Shown one piece after another: positions 21,301 to 34,076 of a stretch of 64,000 nucleotides of DNA. How positions within the stretch are numbered: position 1 is the stretch's first letter; every line of letters starts with the position of its first letter. The stretch is from Gamsiella multidivaricata (lineage: Eukaryota; Mortierellomycota; Mortierellomycetes; Mortierellales; Mortierellaceae), in NCBI RefSeq assembly GCF_025024155.1, contig NW_026251736.1, forward strand, positions 350,143-414,142, read 5' to 3'. Both the position numbers and the translations under genes were made by a program. The notes beneath the pieces are model-generated. The model saw only the letters and a program-made list of their open reading frames with translations, was not told the DNA's origin and made no database searches.

Positions 21301-24300
21301 TTATATCTGTCTGACTTGTGCCGCTAATCAAAACTGCGATGCACCTCATTGATATTAGGTATCTTGACCATCAACTTTCAGCCTCTATGGGCGGACGCCA
21401 CCACACTCCTCATTAAGACGGCCGAACTTCACCCTGATGCCTTTTGGGAGCTGTTATTTGGAGAGATCAAGAAGTTCGAGGACGAGGCATTGTTGATCGA
21501 GAGCGGACTTTCAACCCAGGCGATTGCAGATTATCATGAGATGCAGGACCGCCTTGGATTCAGCGAACAAGTCAAGGAACCGAAGAAGAAGGGACTCAAC
21601 TTTGACTGCCCCAACTTCAAGAGGGTTCGACGGTGTCATGGCACGGCCTTTGAGTTGACAGATTCATCCAAGCAAGGAATGGCTCTAGTCATGCACTTTA
21701 TCAAGATATATGCTCCAGGCGCCGATAGACTCGATTACTGGAATTACTATGGCTTGATCTTAAAAGCCTTGACGGAGATGCCTCAGATCGCTGAGATGCA
21801 CAACCGCCAGTTGGTTCAGGTCTTCTTGAAGTTCATCGAGGATGAATACGAACCAGTTTGGAATCGCAAGGACGAGCGCGATCAGGATGAGGATGACGAG
21901 GGCGAAGAGACAGGCGAGAAGATGAAAGTGCTCCCCAAGACCACAAAGGACACCAAGAGCCGACTCCACCTGTTCCTTGCTCTGTTTGCCAAGTTCAAGA
22001 ACCCCAAGCAGACGTATGAGAGCAATACTCTTCACGCCCTTTACCTTCGCCTTTTGATGATTGGAGATGCTCCTCTTCAGACCTTGGCCCTCAACTGCTT
22101 GTTTACTTTCAAATCACCTGCGCTGGTGCCATACCAGGACAATCTCAAGAATTTGCTGGACGACGTCAAGTTCCGTGATGAGCTGTCAACATTCATTATC
22201 GCCGAGGGCGAAGGCTCCAGCATTGGAGCATTGCATCGTGACGAAGTGATGCCCGTTATCATCCGACTTCTCTATGGCTGTATGATTGTCCGGAAAGGAA
22301 AGGGTTCCGCCAAGGCAGGCATGGCTGCTCGTCGAAAGGCCGTGCTGACCGCTCTCGGAGGCTGCAGCATCAAGGAGCTTGGCTTCTTTATTTCCCTCAT
22401 GCTGAGCCCGTTTGATATCGGAACAGCTGGCGTTGTGAACGGCAAGTTTTTGTTCTCTCAGGACAAGGATGCAGAGCGTAATCCTCTCGGCCCTATCCGG
22501 AAGCAGATCGGCTTTTTGAATATTCTCGAGGACGTAATCAAGATGCTGGGCACGATCATTGCGCCATTCATCCCCCAGCTTTTGACCGCTGTTCTTTGCA
22601 TGGTCAGCCAGGCGCAGGAGAGGATGGATCTGGATATGGCTGACCATTCCATGTTGGGTGCGGAAGAAGGCGCGATTGAGACCCTTCAGATTAAGCAGCT
22701 CAAGGATGTTCGCCAGTTCGGTATCAAGCGTATTACCAAGCTCTTCAGTCTACCTATTTCGACATTCGACTTTATGCCGTATGTTCCCGCCATGTATGAA
22801 TCATTCTTGAATAGACGCATTAGTCGCTTGGATACCGAGAGTACACAAGCACCGTCCGCGATCATGGAGCTCCTTGCTGCGTGGGCCAGTCGCAAGCAGT
22901 ACTTGCTTTTCCTTGTCCGTTACAACAATCAAGTCCTCGAGAAACTCTTCGGCTGTTTGTCAGCTAAGAAGGTCCGCGACTCGGTGATTTCCATGGTGCT
23001 CGAGATTATTGAGGATATCTTGAGCCATTGCTACGAGGAGAAGGACGGAATCGAGAAGCCGCTGACCGCACAAGTCCTGATCCCCTATACCGACTGTCTT
23101 CTTGACAATCTCGAGATTGTTCTCTCCAAGAGCAGCGGCGACGCACAGTTCGGCAAGGATATCTTTACCAAGAGAGAGATCTCGATCCTGTCCCAGATTG
23201 CTACATATGTCACCAACAGCTATCAGGCTGTCAAGTTGGTCGATCTTTTACTTCCCAGTCTCAAGAAGAACCACAGGATGGTCCCAGAGAAGACCAAGGC
23301 GGATATTCTCCGTATCATTGTCAACTTTTTGCCTATTATCCCGGATATGTCCCCAGAGAGCCCGCTCTTCGTCAAGTACTATAACCATCTGGTTGTTCTC
23401 TTTTCAACATTGGCAGCAAGGGACTGTCGTGTGCTGTTAGTCGACATTATGGCCGAGTTCGCCAAGATTGACTCTTCGCTCGAATCGGTTTCCAAGCTGA
23501 CCGCTGAGCTTAACGCGTTCTCAACCACTCGTATTGACACACCGGATTTCGATCGCCGAATGGACGCATTCAATCTGCTCACAAGTTCGCTCTATGCAGA
23601 GTTGAACAGTCGCCAGTGGCTTCCCATTCTCCACAATATGCTGTTCTACATCCGCGACCCTGAGGAAATGTCGATACGTAGCAACTCGACCTTTGCCCTT
23701 CAAAAGTTCATTGACCGGTGCACCGAAATTCCTACCGACGATTCTCAGTACGAGGCGTTTATTGGCCTTTTGACGCACGTTATCTATCCAGGACTCAAGA
23801 AGGGCTTCAAGTCGCCGATCGAGTTGGTTCGTTACGAGTTCGTTGCTGTCTTGGCGCATGCTGTGAAGCGCTGTCCCGATCAGCCCCAGTTTTCGGATAT
23901 GACCCCTCTGTTGGCTGGAGGTGATGAGGAAGCGTCGTTCTTCACCAACGTCTATCACATCCAGCTGCATCGCCGTATCCGTGCCTTGGCTCGCTTCTCG
24001 GAAGAATGTGCCAAGGGATCGTTCCGCGCCTCGACTCTGACACAGATCTTTGCCCCGTTGGTTGCCCATTTCATCTTCGAGGCCGACAAGAGCACGGACC
24101 ACAACTTGGTAAACGAGACCGTCTCGACTCTGGGTATTATTGCTTCGCAGTTGCCTTGGGGATCATACTATGCGCTGCTGAAGATCTATCTGCGGCTCAT
24201 TCCTCGCAAGGCTGAGATGGAGAAAATTTTGGTCCGCGTCGTCATTGCCATTCTGGACGGTTTCCACTTTGATATCAAGGACGTCGAGGTCTCGGCCGAA

Positions 24301-27300
24301 GATGCTGTTGCCATTGTCCGTAAGAAGACCCGTACCCCTAAGCTCAAAAACGTGTCGCGCAAGAAGGATGCCGATGAGAACGACGAAAGACCAGACGAGG
24401 AGGGTATCAAGTCTAGGAAGGGCGACGAAGAGGATGATGTCGAGATGGACGAGGCTGCGCTACCAGAGATTGCTAAGAAGACCGAGGGCCCCTCAGTAGA
24501 AGGGGAGGAGGAAGAAGGGCAGGAAGAAGACCATCAAGACGCCGAGGACGCTGAAGAGGCCGAAGGAGACGAAGAGGCCGAAGGAGACGAAGAGGATGCC
24601 ATGGAGCTCGAGCTGTCGCCTGAGGAGGCTTCTAAGGCTCTTGCATTGAAAATCCACGACACTGTTATCAAGAAATTGCTACCTGAGCTCCACCGTTACC
24701 TCACCAATAAGGACGAAGCCAGTGTAATGGTCCGTGTTCCTGTGGCCCTTGCTATCACAAAGCTCCTCAAGGCGCTTCCTGACGTCTCCTTGCGTACAAA
24801 TCTCCCTGGTCTTTTGACATCGGTCTGTCAGATTCTCAAGAGTCGCCAACAGGAGGCCCGCGACAGCACCCGTGATACCCTAATCAAGATCACGATGTTC
24901 CTTGGCGCCAGCTACTTCAACTTTATCCTGAAGGAGATGAAAGGTGTTTTGCTTCGCGGTTACCAGCTCCATGTGCTCGGCTTTACTCTCCATGCGATGT
25001 TGACGCACCTCATTCCGACGCTGCAGGTCGGTGAACTGGATTATTGTCTTAAAGAGATTGTCGACGTTTTGGTGAACGACATTTTTGGAGAGACCGGTAT
25101 CGAGAAAGAGACTGAGGAAATCACGGGCAAGATGAAGGAAGCCAAGAGTAACTCCAGTTTCCACTCGTTCGAGCTCATGGCCGGCATTATCGAGTTCAAG
25201 AATATGGGACTAATTATGATCCCGCTAAAGGAGCTGCTAACGGAGACTGAGGCGATCAAGGTTACGCGCAAGGTGGACGAGGTCATGCGCCGATTGGCAA
25301 CGGGTCTTAACAACAATCCTCGTTTCGAGACCAAGGAGATGCTGATTTTCTGCCACGGACTAATCTCTCAGAACCTGGCGATTTCCAAGACGAAGGAGGA
25401 GATCAAGAAAGAAAAGTCGCGAATGGAGATCAACTACACTGTCAATACGAGACGACCTACTCAGATCACGACGGATTGCTTCCCAGCCAATGCGCACCGT
25501 TTTGTCGCCTTCGGTCTTGGCATCTTTCGTGCATCTTTGAGTCGCAACAAGTTTGATGTGCGATCGACTGAGCAGCTCGCACTCTTGGACCCCTTTGTGA
25601 GAATTGTCGGAAACGGAGTGTTTGCCAAGCATCCGGACGTGATCCAGCAGTCGCTCAAGATTATGTGCATCCTCGCCAAACTGAAGCTGCCCTCGCTCGA
25701 TGGTAACATGCCTGTGGTGATCAAGCAGACGTTCGTGCTGCTTAAGGCTCAGGGATCGGCCAAGTCCGAACTTGCGCAGTCCTGCTTCAAGATGCTGGCG
25801 GTTGCGATCCGTGAGTGCAAAAAGGTGATCGTCAAGGAGGAGCAGCTAACGATGCTTCTGAACATGATCAAGCCCGATCTGGAGGAACCTGAGCGCCAGA
25901 CGACGACGTTCTCGTTGATTCGTGCCATTGTTTCACGTCAGTTTGTGGTTCCAGAGATGTACGATATCATGATGAACATTTCCGAGATTATGGTCACCTC
26001 CCAGTCACAGCAAGCTCGTGAGGAGTGTCGTCGAGCTTTGCTTCAGTTCTTGCTTGATTACCCTCAGGGCCGCGGTCGTCTTCGTAACCAGATGAACTTT
26101 TTGGTGAAGAACTTGGACTATGTCTTTGAGAGCGGTCGACAATCGGTAATGGAGATGATGCACGTCATTATCCAGAAGTTTGCGGACGAAGTGCTGATGG
26201 ATTATGTGGAACTCTTCTTCTTGGCGTTGGTCATGCAACTCGTCAACGATAACTCGAGTAAGTGTCGCGAGATGGCCGGCGCATTGATCAAGGAGCTCTT
26301 TCAGAGAATGAACCGACAGAAATTAGACAACAGCTATGTGCTCCTCGGCAAATGGTTCGATCAGACGGAACAGCGTACTCTTCAGCGCGCAGCATCACAG
26401 GTTTATGGTCTTGCGATCGAGGCCTTTGGACCGGCGTTCAAGAAGCAGATTCCGACTCTGCTGCCCCGTTTGAAGTTTGCGCTCGAGTCCAGTCTGCAGA
26501 TCATGGAGGAGGCTCAGGAACTGGCAGCTCTGGCGGACAAGTTTGAGGAGCAGGAACAGGATGCCATGGACTTGGATGCGGAGTGGGAGGTTGGCTATTA
26601 TGCTCTAAACACGTTCACGAAGCTAGTGAAGCAGTTTCCGACGGTGATCAACTCTAGCGAGGTGACGACGTTGTGGCCGTTGATTCGCGAGCACATGCTG
26701 CATCCTCACGCGTGGGTGCGTCTATCGGCGACGCGTCTTTTCGGCGTCTTCTTTTCGGGCATTGATCCTGTCACTCGTTCGCCTATTGATAACAAGGCTG
26801 CGTCGGATTTGGTCCTGCCGCCCGAGATACTGAAGTCAGTTGCACAGAAACTGTGCGAGCAGTTGAAGAGTGAGTTCTTGTCCAAGGATTTGGGTGGTCA
26901 GATTGTGAAGAACTTGTTCTTTATTGCAAAATGCTTTTATGCACTTCCGAGTGAGCTCGAAATTACAGAGGAGAATCAAGATCAGGAGGACCAGGAAGAT
27001 GAGGATCTGGATCTGGAGGAGAACCAGGAGGAGGAGGAGGAGGAAGAAGAGGAAGAAAATGGCAAGGCAATGGAGAATGGACGGGACAACAAGGCTGAGC
27101 TAGGAATCAAGAGATCGCTCTACTGGCTGGTCAAGCGTCTGTCTTTCCTCTCAAGAGGCGCTGCGATGAAGAAGAACGGCAGCAAGTCTATCATCCAACA
27201 AACATGCATCTTCCAATGCATGGCCGCGATCACGACACATATCCCCCCGACAGAGCTGAAGCCCTATCTGATCCCGATCATTGCGCCTATCTACCGTATT

Positions 27301-27618
27301 GTGAATGACGAGACGGCAAAGGGAGTGGACATGGAAGAGCTCAAGAAGCTGGGAGCAGAAGTCTTGGACCTAGTCCAGAAGCGTGCGGGCACGACAGACT
27401 ACTTTTTTGCCTACAACCAAGTCCGCCAACGTGTGCTCGATGTTCGTCGTGAGCGCAAGCAGCAGCGGGTGATGCAGGCGATGAATGACCCAGAGGCGCG
27501 CGCGCGCCGTCGTATCCAGAAGAACGAGATGAAGTCACGTAAGCGACAGCTCAAGACGAAAGAGTTTGCCAAGGACAAAGTCCGTCTCACCACCATCAAG
27601 AAGCGTCGAGTCAATTAG
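18390..27618 (+). CDS. UTP20: U3 snoRNA-associated protein 20 (UTP20/DRIM), SSU processome HEAT-repeat scaffold, 2869 aa
   Basis: Eight exons: 18390-18449, 18546-18938, 19030-19106, 19187-19725, 19803-19987, 20084-20847, 20934-21265, 21359-27618; the total is an exact multiple of three. The last exon carries about 2090 residues. The N-terminus (YQSFNARVNQLKIKI, then FFNDSLEEWKELNLS) matches the UTP20/DRIM family. The body is a succession of HEAT-like helical repeats without catalytic motifs. Acidic inserts lie near residues 1790-1870 and 2654-2686. The C-terminal 65 residues are strongly basic with Arg/Lys clusters, fitting nucleolar RNA binding. Known role: part of the 90S pre-ribosome, needed for early 18S rRNA processing. 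Length is close to the human protein (about 2785 aa) and longer than yeast (about 2490). The gene converges on SWC4, with stops 266 nt apart. Confidence 0.95.
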
Positions 27619-27692
27619 AGCACTGCACCTTTTCAATTTCTACTTTTTTCATATCTGCATTTTTTTAACTAATACAACTTCGCATTTAGAGC

Positions 27693-27698
27693 AATAAA
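27693..27698 (+). terminator. Polyadenylation signal of UTP20
   Basis: AATAAA 75 nt after the UTP20 stop codon, in an AT-rich stretch. Confidence 0.55.
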
Positions 27699-27884
27699 CT
27701 GATTTTGCATTATCAATCATCCAAAGCACTGCTTTTCAAATGGGTGTGTTTTGTTGGTTTGCATACATACGCGCGCAAAGGTGGACAGCAACATGTGCAG
27801 GATACAAGGGTACAAATAATATAATACAAGTCAATCCGATGGCATAGCATTGGTCATGAGAAGAGGCAGCAATTGCGTGGACGA

Positions 27885-30255
27885 CTACTCCTTTCTCTTC
27901 TTCTTCTTGATCTGACCCGGCGTACCAGCCTCATCGACGGTGCCTTCCCGCTTCACACCACTATGCCCATCCGCTCCAGAACCTGCTCCTATTCCGCCAC
28001 TGGTTCCCACCGCTCCCGATCCAGCCGCGCCTGCAGACGCACCCGCCGCTGATCCAGGTCCACCACCCGGAAACAATCCTGGTCCAGAAGCGCTACCCCG
28101 TCTCATCTTGACGACCTTCAGATCCGCCTCCAGCTTATCGACCTGTTTCTTCAGGTCCAGCACCGTGACAATATTGTTTGTCAATTGATCCCACTTGGCC
28201 ATGACCGTCGCTGTCGGCATCGCAGGCTTCGAGGGCAACTGCAGCTGCAAGAGCGTGTTCTGCACTCGCTGCAATTTCGTTGACACCACGGGGGTCATCT
28301 TTTGGGATCTCAGATAGGCGCCTGGCGTCAGCTTCTCCTTCTTGACCTGCACGCCATGTGGCAAGCTTGAAGTTGATCCAAGGTCGCTGACAGAAGTAGC
28401 ATTCGATGGCCGTCTGTTAGACGAAGAGTTCTTTGTCTGTGATCCACTCGAACCAGCAGCACTAGTAACTGGAGTGGTTGGTTCGTCCGCCTGTGTTGAT
28501 CCTTTGGGTGCCTTCTTCCGCTTCTTGACCGGTGCATTCTGTGATCCCGCAGTTCCCCCAGGCCCGCCAGCAGTACCGTTCGCGCTCTTAGCCGAGGAGG
28601 GTGAGAGTGGTCCGTTGTTGCCGTTGGCAGTGTTGTTGTTGGAGGACGAGGTTGAGGACGGGATAGTGATAGAGTTGCTGGGGATAATAATTCCATTGCC
28701 GGGTCCGACGACAGTGCCTGCCAATCCTGCAGAGGCCGGACCCCCAGGGCCGTACATGTCTCTCGTATTGAGCAGGCGGAGTAAATTTTCGCGTTCCCTC
28801 GAGATCTTTTTCTCGTTCTGGTCGATCCTTCTCGCTTCCAGATATAACGCCTCCTCCTCCTGTAAAACCAACGTGATGAATATAAGAGGATAGAGAATGT
28901 TGGTGAGTGTTGAAAAGAAAATCAAGCGCAAAATGAATAGATAGGAGAAAACCATACCTCGATTTGTTCGGGTGTACGAGTGTTCAAGACCTCGAGGTTC
29001 TTCTTGCGCTCGACTTCACGGTTCTTATCATAAGCCATCGACGACAACAATTGGGCCTTCTCGACTGCCTGGGACGCATCGCTCATCCTGATCTTGAGTA
29101 AGGTCCGGTTGATGCTGTAGTACCGGTTCTTCAAGTCCTCCATGGACCGTGTCTTTGGTGGCGCGAAATTGATAATCTCCTTGGATATGGTTGAAGTCGT
29201 ACCTATGCTTGCAGGCGTTGTAGAGGTAGAAGATGTGGATATGGCGGTATCCTTCTTGCTAGGAGTGGTCTCATCTGCAGACGGTGCTGCTGGAACTGTA
29301 GATGGGATTGTTAACGATGCATCCTTGATATCGTTTGTGGTTGCTGTCTCAGATTCCGTACTCGCTATCGTTTCTGCTGTTGTTGTCGGTGTAATGTCCA
29401 TAGCCTCTGACGCAGGGGTTGTGGAAGGCACCTCGATTGCCTTTGGTACTGTTGATTCTAACTTCACCTCCACAGCATCCTCGATCTTGACACTCGGGAC
29501 GGATGCAACATTGTTTCCATTATAATACGACAAGGCCAAACGATCCTGCTCCTGTGGCGGCCACTCATACCGGTCCTGGATCACGACCCAACGCAAATCA
29601 AACCTCCGGCAGAGATCCCAGAGATAGCTGGTTTCCTCCAATGTCCAGTCCGGGTCCTGCAGATGAGAGTTGTATTCCTCGGGGGTGAATTCGTTGAGGT
29701 TGATGGCCTTGTTAAATTTGTAAAAGCGGTACTCTTCGTTGGGATTGGTCCTTGTTTTTTCCCAATGGTGTAGGACGAGGTCGTCGTCTCTTGATGGGTT
29801 CACAAACGGACGCCATGTCCTGTCGAATCGCGCGAAAAAATAGGAAGAACAAAGTTAATGTATAGATCCAGTGGTCGGCTATGCGCGAGAAGTAAAAAAA
29901 AAAAACATTGAAGAATAGAAGCAGGAGAGCGCACCAGTTGACGGCCTTTTTGCTGACGTTGAGCTTGGGTTTGTAGAGGGGGTTGTTGAAGGCGACGGTC
30001 GAGACATTGTTTCCGATGAGGCCATAAAGTTCGCGGCTGATGCCATCTGTTAAGATTCGAATTAAATGATTAAAGACAAGTGATGCAAGTAAGTGTTAAT
30101 GTCCACATTGTTATCATGCGTTTATGCAAGTATGCATGGTAGCATGAGTTGATGCAGTACAACATGCCTGGCTTCTTCTCGGTCTTGTGGACACGTCTGA
30201 TGGGCTCTGTTGGCTTGAGCTGGAAGATCTCTCGGACGTCGTTTCCTGTTGCCAT
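27885..30255 (-). CDS. SWC4: SWC4/DMAP1 homolog, SWR1 and NuA4 complex subunit, 678 aa
   Basis: Minus-strand exons: 30255-30168, 30046-29935, 29819-28958, 28859-27885. Intron 1 (30047-30167) only works as a GC...AG intron; it joins KTEKKP to DGISRELYGLIGNN, the family's conserved segment. Introns 2 and 3 are GT...AG. A conserved WRPF block (69-72) is followed by the SANT-like DMAP1 domain, with WTLEETSYLWDLCRRFDLRW near 125-144. The next conserved block (LKNRYYSINRTLLKIR, near 310) runs into a coiled coil rich in Glu/Arg across the intron 3 junction (about 340-385). In between and at the C-terminus lie Ser/Thr/Ala/Gly-rich low-complexity stretches, which explain why it is longer than yeast Swc4 (476 aa). 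Known role: shared subunit of SWR1 (H2A.Z exchange) and NuA4 (H4 acetylation). The protein ends in a KKKKRKE basic patch. Confidence 0.93.
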
Positions 30256-31465
30256 CCCGCTGCCGTGTGATTGTGTGTCGGAGTAGGAAGAGAGAAGGCG
30301 GGGAGGGGATGTTGAATGTGTGAGAGTGGAAGTGAAGGAGTGGGAGGGGGTCGCTTCATGAAATCATGAATAATAATAATGGATTGGAAGACACTTACGG
30401 GGCATGCAAAGCCCTGTCCCTGCCGTGCTCTTGGGTGCTGTGAGAGAGAGAGACGACGACGACGAGCCAGTTCCAATATGAACCCTTTGACGTGCACTGC
30501 TTCCCTGTCCCCTCCCCCCTATTGACCCTTACAGCTCCCTCTTCCTTCTTTCCATCCTCTTCTTCCCATAAACTGATCACATCCCTCCGCTTTCTCCATC
30601 CCCTCGCATCCTCCCTCTCCCTTCCACGCCAACACCGCCACTGCTGTCTGCACTGCTGACCCTGTCTGATCCCTCCCTCCTCCGCCTCCTTCTCCTTCTG
30701 CTGGCCACATTCCTCTTCTTTCTCTCTTTCTCTTTCTCTCTCTCGCCATTGTTATAAAGCACCCACCGACAGCAACTACGCCGTCGCCACCAAAATCCCA
30801 CCACCAACACAAACACAAACATAAACACGGCTTTGCCATGGTAATTTGACACATATCTCCTCTCTGCTGCCCTTGTTCTTCTCGTCAACCACCGATGCCC
30901 GCTTCAATGTTTTTTCTTGGCCCGTTTGCCTGGGTCGTGCCTGCTTCACTTTATTTCTTATTAATACAACACGTTGCATGCTTGCGTTGAATACCTGTAT
31001 ACCCTTGACTTCTCTGCCCCTCTTTTTTTTTTGTTGTGGTGCTATGTTCCGCATGTGATCTCCCTATACCCATCCATATTACTATGTGCTCTGCAAGGGT
31101 ATGGTTCCCTCCATGCAGTCCGTCAGTCTATTAGAAGTTGTACCTGCACTTCATTGCGTAGGATGCACACGAAAATCCAAAAGGCTGAACGTGACAGGGA
31201 AACTGGTGATGAATGGGTTGAATGAAAAAGAGTGGGACGGGAAAGAATGGATGCCACCCACTCACAATCCCTTTCCATCCCTTCCTCCGTCCCCCTCGCC
31301 CTTTATCATTTTGTCAGTAAAAGAACCTCTTCTCTTCTTGCTTCCTCTTCCTCCCAATCTTCCCCAACCCTCTTGCACACCTTCACTTCAGCTCTGTCAC
31401 ACCCTGCCTTGAGCCCTTGTGCGATACCCACACCCATCATCCATCCTGCATTGGACAAAGCAAAC
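30256..31465. other. Divergent intergenic region between SWC4 and GID8
   Basis: No convincing gene. The 30530-30720 part is strongly CT-rich on the plus strand (GA-rich for SWC4 transcription). The region must carry the promoters of SWC4 (minus) and GID8 (plus). Open frames on both strands are artefacts of the skewed composition. Confidence 0.5.
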
Positions 31466-31978
31466 ATGCCATCCTCGCCTTCCCAGTCCTCTTCCTCCGT
31501 AGCCTTCTCTTCCTCCCCCATTGGCACTGCTACAGCCACTACAACGGCTGCTGCTACACGGGCGCCTAATGCCTCTACCTCGATATTCTCCAGAGGCATC
31601 CCTCGGCTCGTTGTCGCAGGATTGCTGTGGATCACTCTCGTCGTCACTGCTGCACACCTCTTCCTTCTCTCTCATATCGGCTTTATTGTCCTCAATTGCT
31701 TCTCTCACTTGACCGGTCCTCTATCTTCATCCTCGTCTTCCTCCACCACCGCCTCTTCTTCCTCGACATCTCCACCTTCCTCCTCTGCTGTGCGTCGTCG
31801 CACGCACCAGGGTGAAGGAGAGAATTCCTCCAATTCTTTGAATAATCGCGCTTCAACAACAACTTATTCTTCCCACCACGACCAGAACATTCACAATAAC
31901 ACCTTTCGCTCTTCCCTCCTTCGACGGACACTCCAGTCAAGCTCACAGGCATCGAGTCAGGCCGCCAATGCTACAGCC
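31466..31978 (+). other. Possible N-terminal extension of GID8 with a hydrophobic segment
   Basis: The reading frame of GID8 stays open upstream of its conserved start, to an ATG at 31466 and beyond. Translated, these 171 codons give a Ser/Thr/Ala-rich stretch and a long hydrophobic segment (LVVAGLLWITLVVTAAHLF and on, about residues 50-85). A second Ser-rich linker follows. Either this is a real membrane-anchoring extension or an open but untranslated CT-rich leader; CT-rich DNA rarely holds stop codons. GID8 homologues normally start at the equivalent of 31979. Confidence 0.35.
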
Positions 31979-33216
31979 ATGGCCAAGAAGACCATCTCCA
32001 AAGAAGAATGGAGCGCCCAACTGGCAGAGATCCACGTCGACCGTGAGTAAGTGACAGCTATTACTATTGTTCGAAGCGTACCTACGACTTTATATTAGTT
32101 AAGTAGAGTCCATCATACGAGCACGTTTTCTTACGCATGCCCTGTCTACGGTTTTCCCCAATTAGGGACTTGAACAAGTTGATCATGAACTATCTAATCA
32201 TTGAGGGTTACAAGGATGCAGCGGAAAAGTTCAGTCAGGAAAGCGGAGCGAAACCACCTGTGAATCTCGAGTCGATCCAAGATCGTATGGTCGTCCGCAC
32301 GGCCATCCAACGTGGCAATATTGAGGAGGCCATCGAGCGAGTGAATGATCTCAATCCAGAGGTAACCAATGCGTTTTGGAAAAAACGGGTGTTGGTGGCG
32401 AACTGACTGAATCTTACCCCATGGACTGTGTAACTTTTAACAGCATGCCACAATGCTTACTGCTTTTTCCCGTGCATTGCCGTGCATACGTTTTGTGTCT
32501 CATCCCATTAGATTTTGGACACCAACCCCAAGCTGTTCTTCCATCTGCAACAACAACGTCTGATCGAATTCATCCGCGAGGGACAAATCATGGAGGCCCT
32601 CGAATTTGCACAAGAAGAGCTGGCGCCACGTGGAGAGGAAAATGTGAGTCTTCTTGGGTATGAGAAAACTAGCAGTCCACGCGGTATCGGGTCGCTTAAT
32701 GTTTTATGAATTTTGCTGAACAATAGCCTGAGTTTTTGGCTGAGTTGGAGAGGACCATGTCGTTGTTGGCGTTTGAGCTGAATGGACCATCACCCGTGAG
32801 TGATCTGCTTACACCGGCACAGAGACAAAAGCTGGCCTCGGAGCTCAACTCGGCCTTGCTTCTCTCACAGTCGCAAGAGAAGGATCCAAAGGTACTTTTT
32901 ATTGTCCCCACGCACTCCGCCACAAATGAGAGCCATGAGGCCATCTTCATCTGCAGACGCACACGACTGCTCTCGGACATTGTGAGACATCGGACTCGAC
33001 GTTTATTTCTGACCCCGCCCTGTTTTTTTTCATGTGGTGTTGCTCAAATAGCTGCCTGCGCTGCTCAAGATGTGCTGGTATGCGCAGCAGCAGTTGGATG
33101 AGCGGTGCACGTACCCGAAGATCAAAGATTTTACAAAGGCCGAGCTTGTCATGGAACCCATGGGCAGTGGTCCGATTGGTGGTGGAAGCGGCTCTGGCAC
33201 CGTTGCTGGTGTATAA
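31979..33216 (+). CDS. GID8: GID8/TWA1 homolog, LisH-CTLH-CRA subunit of the GID/CTLH E3 ubiquitin ligase, 241 aa core
   Basis: Five exons: 31979-32046, 32166-32361, 32512-32643, 32727-32891, 33052-33216; four short GT...AG introns, phases consistent. The start [15 protein letters not shown] aligns with the beginning of human TWA1. LisH motif: [20 protein letters not shown] (24-43). CTLH domain: about 60-120, with [19 protein letters not shown] in its middle. CRA domain: the rest, including [11 protein letters not shown]. The family is about 230 aa, so this is full length; the C-terminus has a short Gly/Ser tail. Known role: scaffold of the GID/CTLH ligase, which in yeast degrades gluconeogenic enzymes. 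An in-frame upstream extension to 31466 is possible. The gene is divergent from SWC4. Confidence 0.93.
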
Positions 33217-33352
33217 TCGTGGGAATTCCAATCAGCTCACTCCTTAGACCTGTATTCCTTGTCGCTGCCCTGCTTTTGCTATTGCTATTGCCACTACTAC
33301 TACTACTACTACTGCCTTCTGTTCCCAGTGTTTGTTCATTCCTGTTCTTGTA

Positions 33353-33358
33353 AATAAA
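33353..33358 (+). terminator. Polyadenylation signal of GID8
   Basis: AATAAA 136 nt after the GID8 stop codon, preceded by a CTA/CTG-rich tract. Confidence 0.5.
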
Positions 33359-34076
33359 TCGCTGTAATGCCTTCAATTGATACGATGCAATGAAATGAAC
33401 ATGATACGGGATGTTTATTGTACAATTGATGCGGGAAAGAAAAAAGATAGGAGCTTCTAAGGGCGCCCTCTAGGAAAGACAAATGGCAGCAATGAAAACG
33501 AAGAAGAAACAAGCAGAATGCAACAAGGAATGTGGCGAAAGTGTACGTGAAAAGAGAGAGGACGGGGTATGAGAGAATGAGAGATGCTGTGCAGTTGTAC
33601 GGATATGACGAATGGCGTACATATGCGATGTGATAAGAACATACAAAAAGAGGGGGAAGGAATAATAGAAAAAAAAGTCCGCTGCAAAAGTCCGTGTTGC
33701 TCCGAGAGATCCGATTGCCAATTTCGGGTACTTGCTCTCAACCCTGGCCCACGCTCACACCCTCCCAAATCTTGTCTACTTGGTCCTTGAACTCAAGCGA
33801 GCCATGGATGCGCGAAGGAAACGCTTGAGCAAGACCGAGCGATATAGGCACTGCATTCTTCACTCGCGTGGCTGAAGATGTTGTTTCTGAATAAGAGGCA
33901 TTTTTGTGGGTGGCTCGGGATGGGCGGAAGTGGTTGGTCGAGTGACGACTGGCGGCATGGCTAAAAGAATCTCCGATGACCTTTTTTTTTTTTCCTTATT
34001 TTGCTGTTGCTGTCGTTGTTTGTTGTCGTTGAATTCTCGATGGATGGGTGGGTGGGCGGGCGATAAGGAAAGCTCA

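Noticed and set aside
31306..31708. Minus-strand frames in the GID8 leader
   Set aside because: Glu/Gly/Arg-rich antisense reading of CT-rich leader sequence without motifs.
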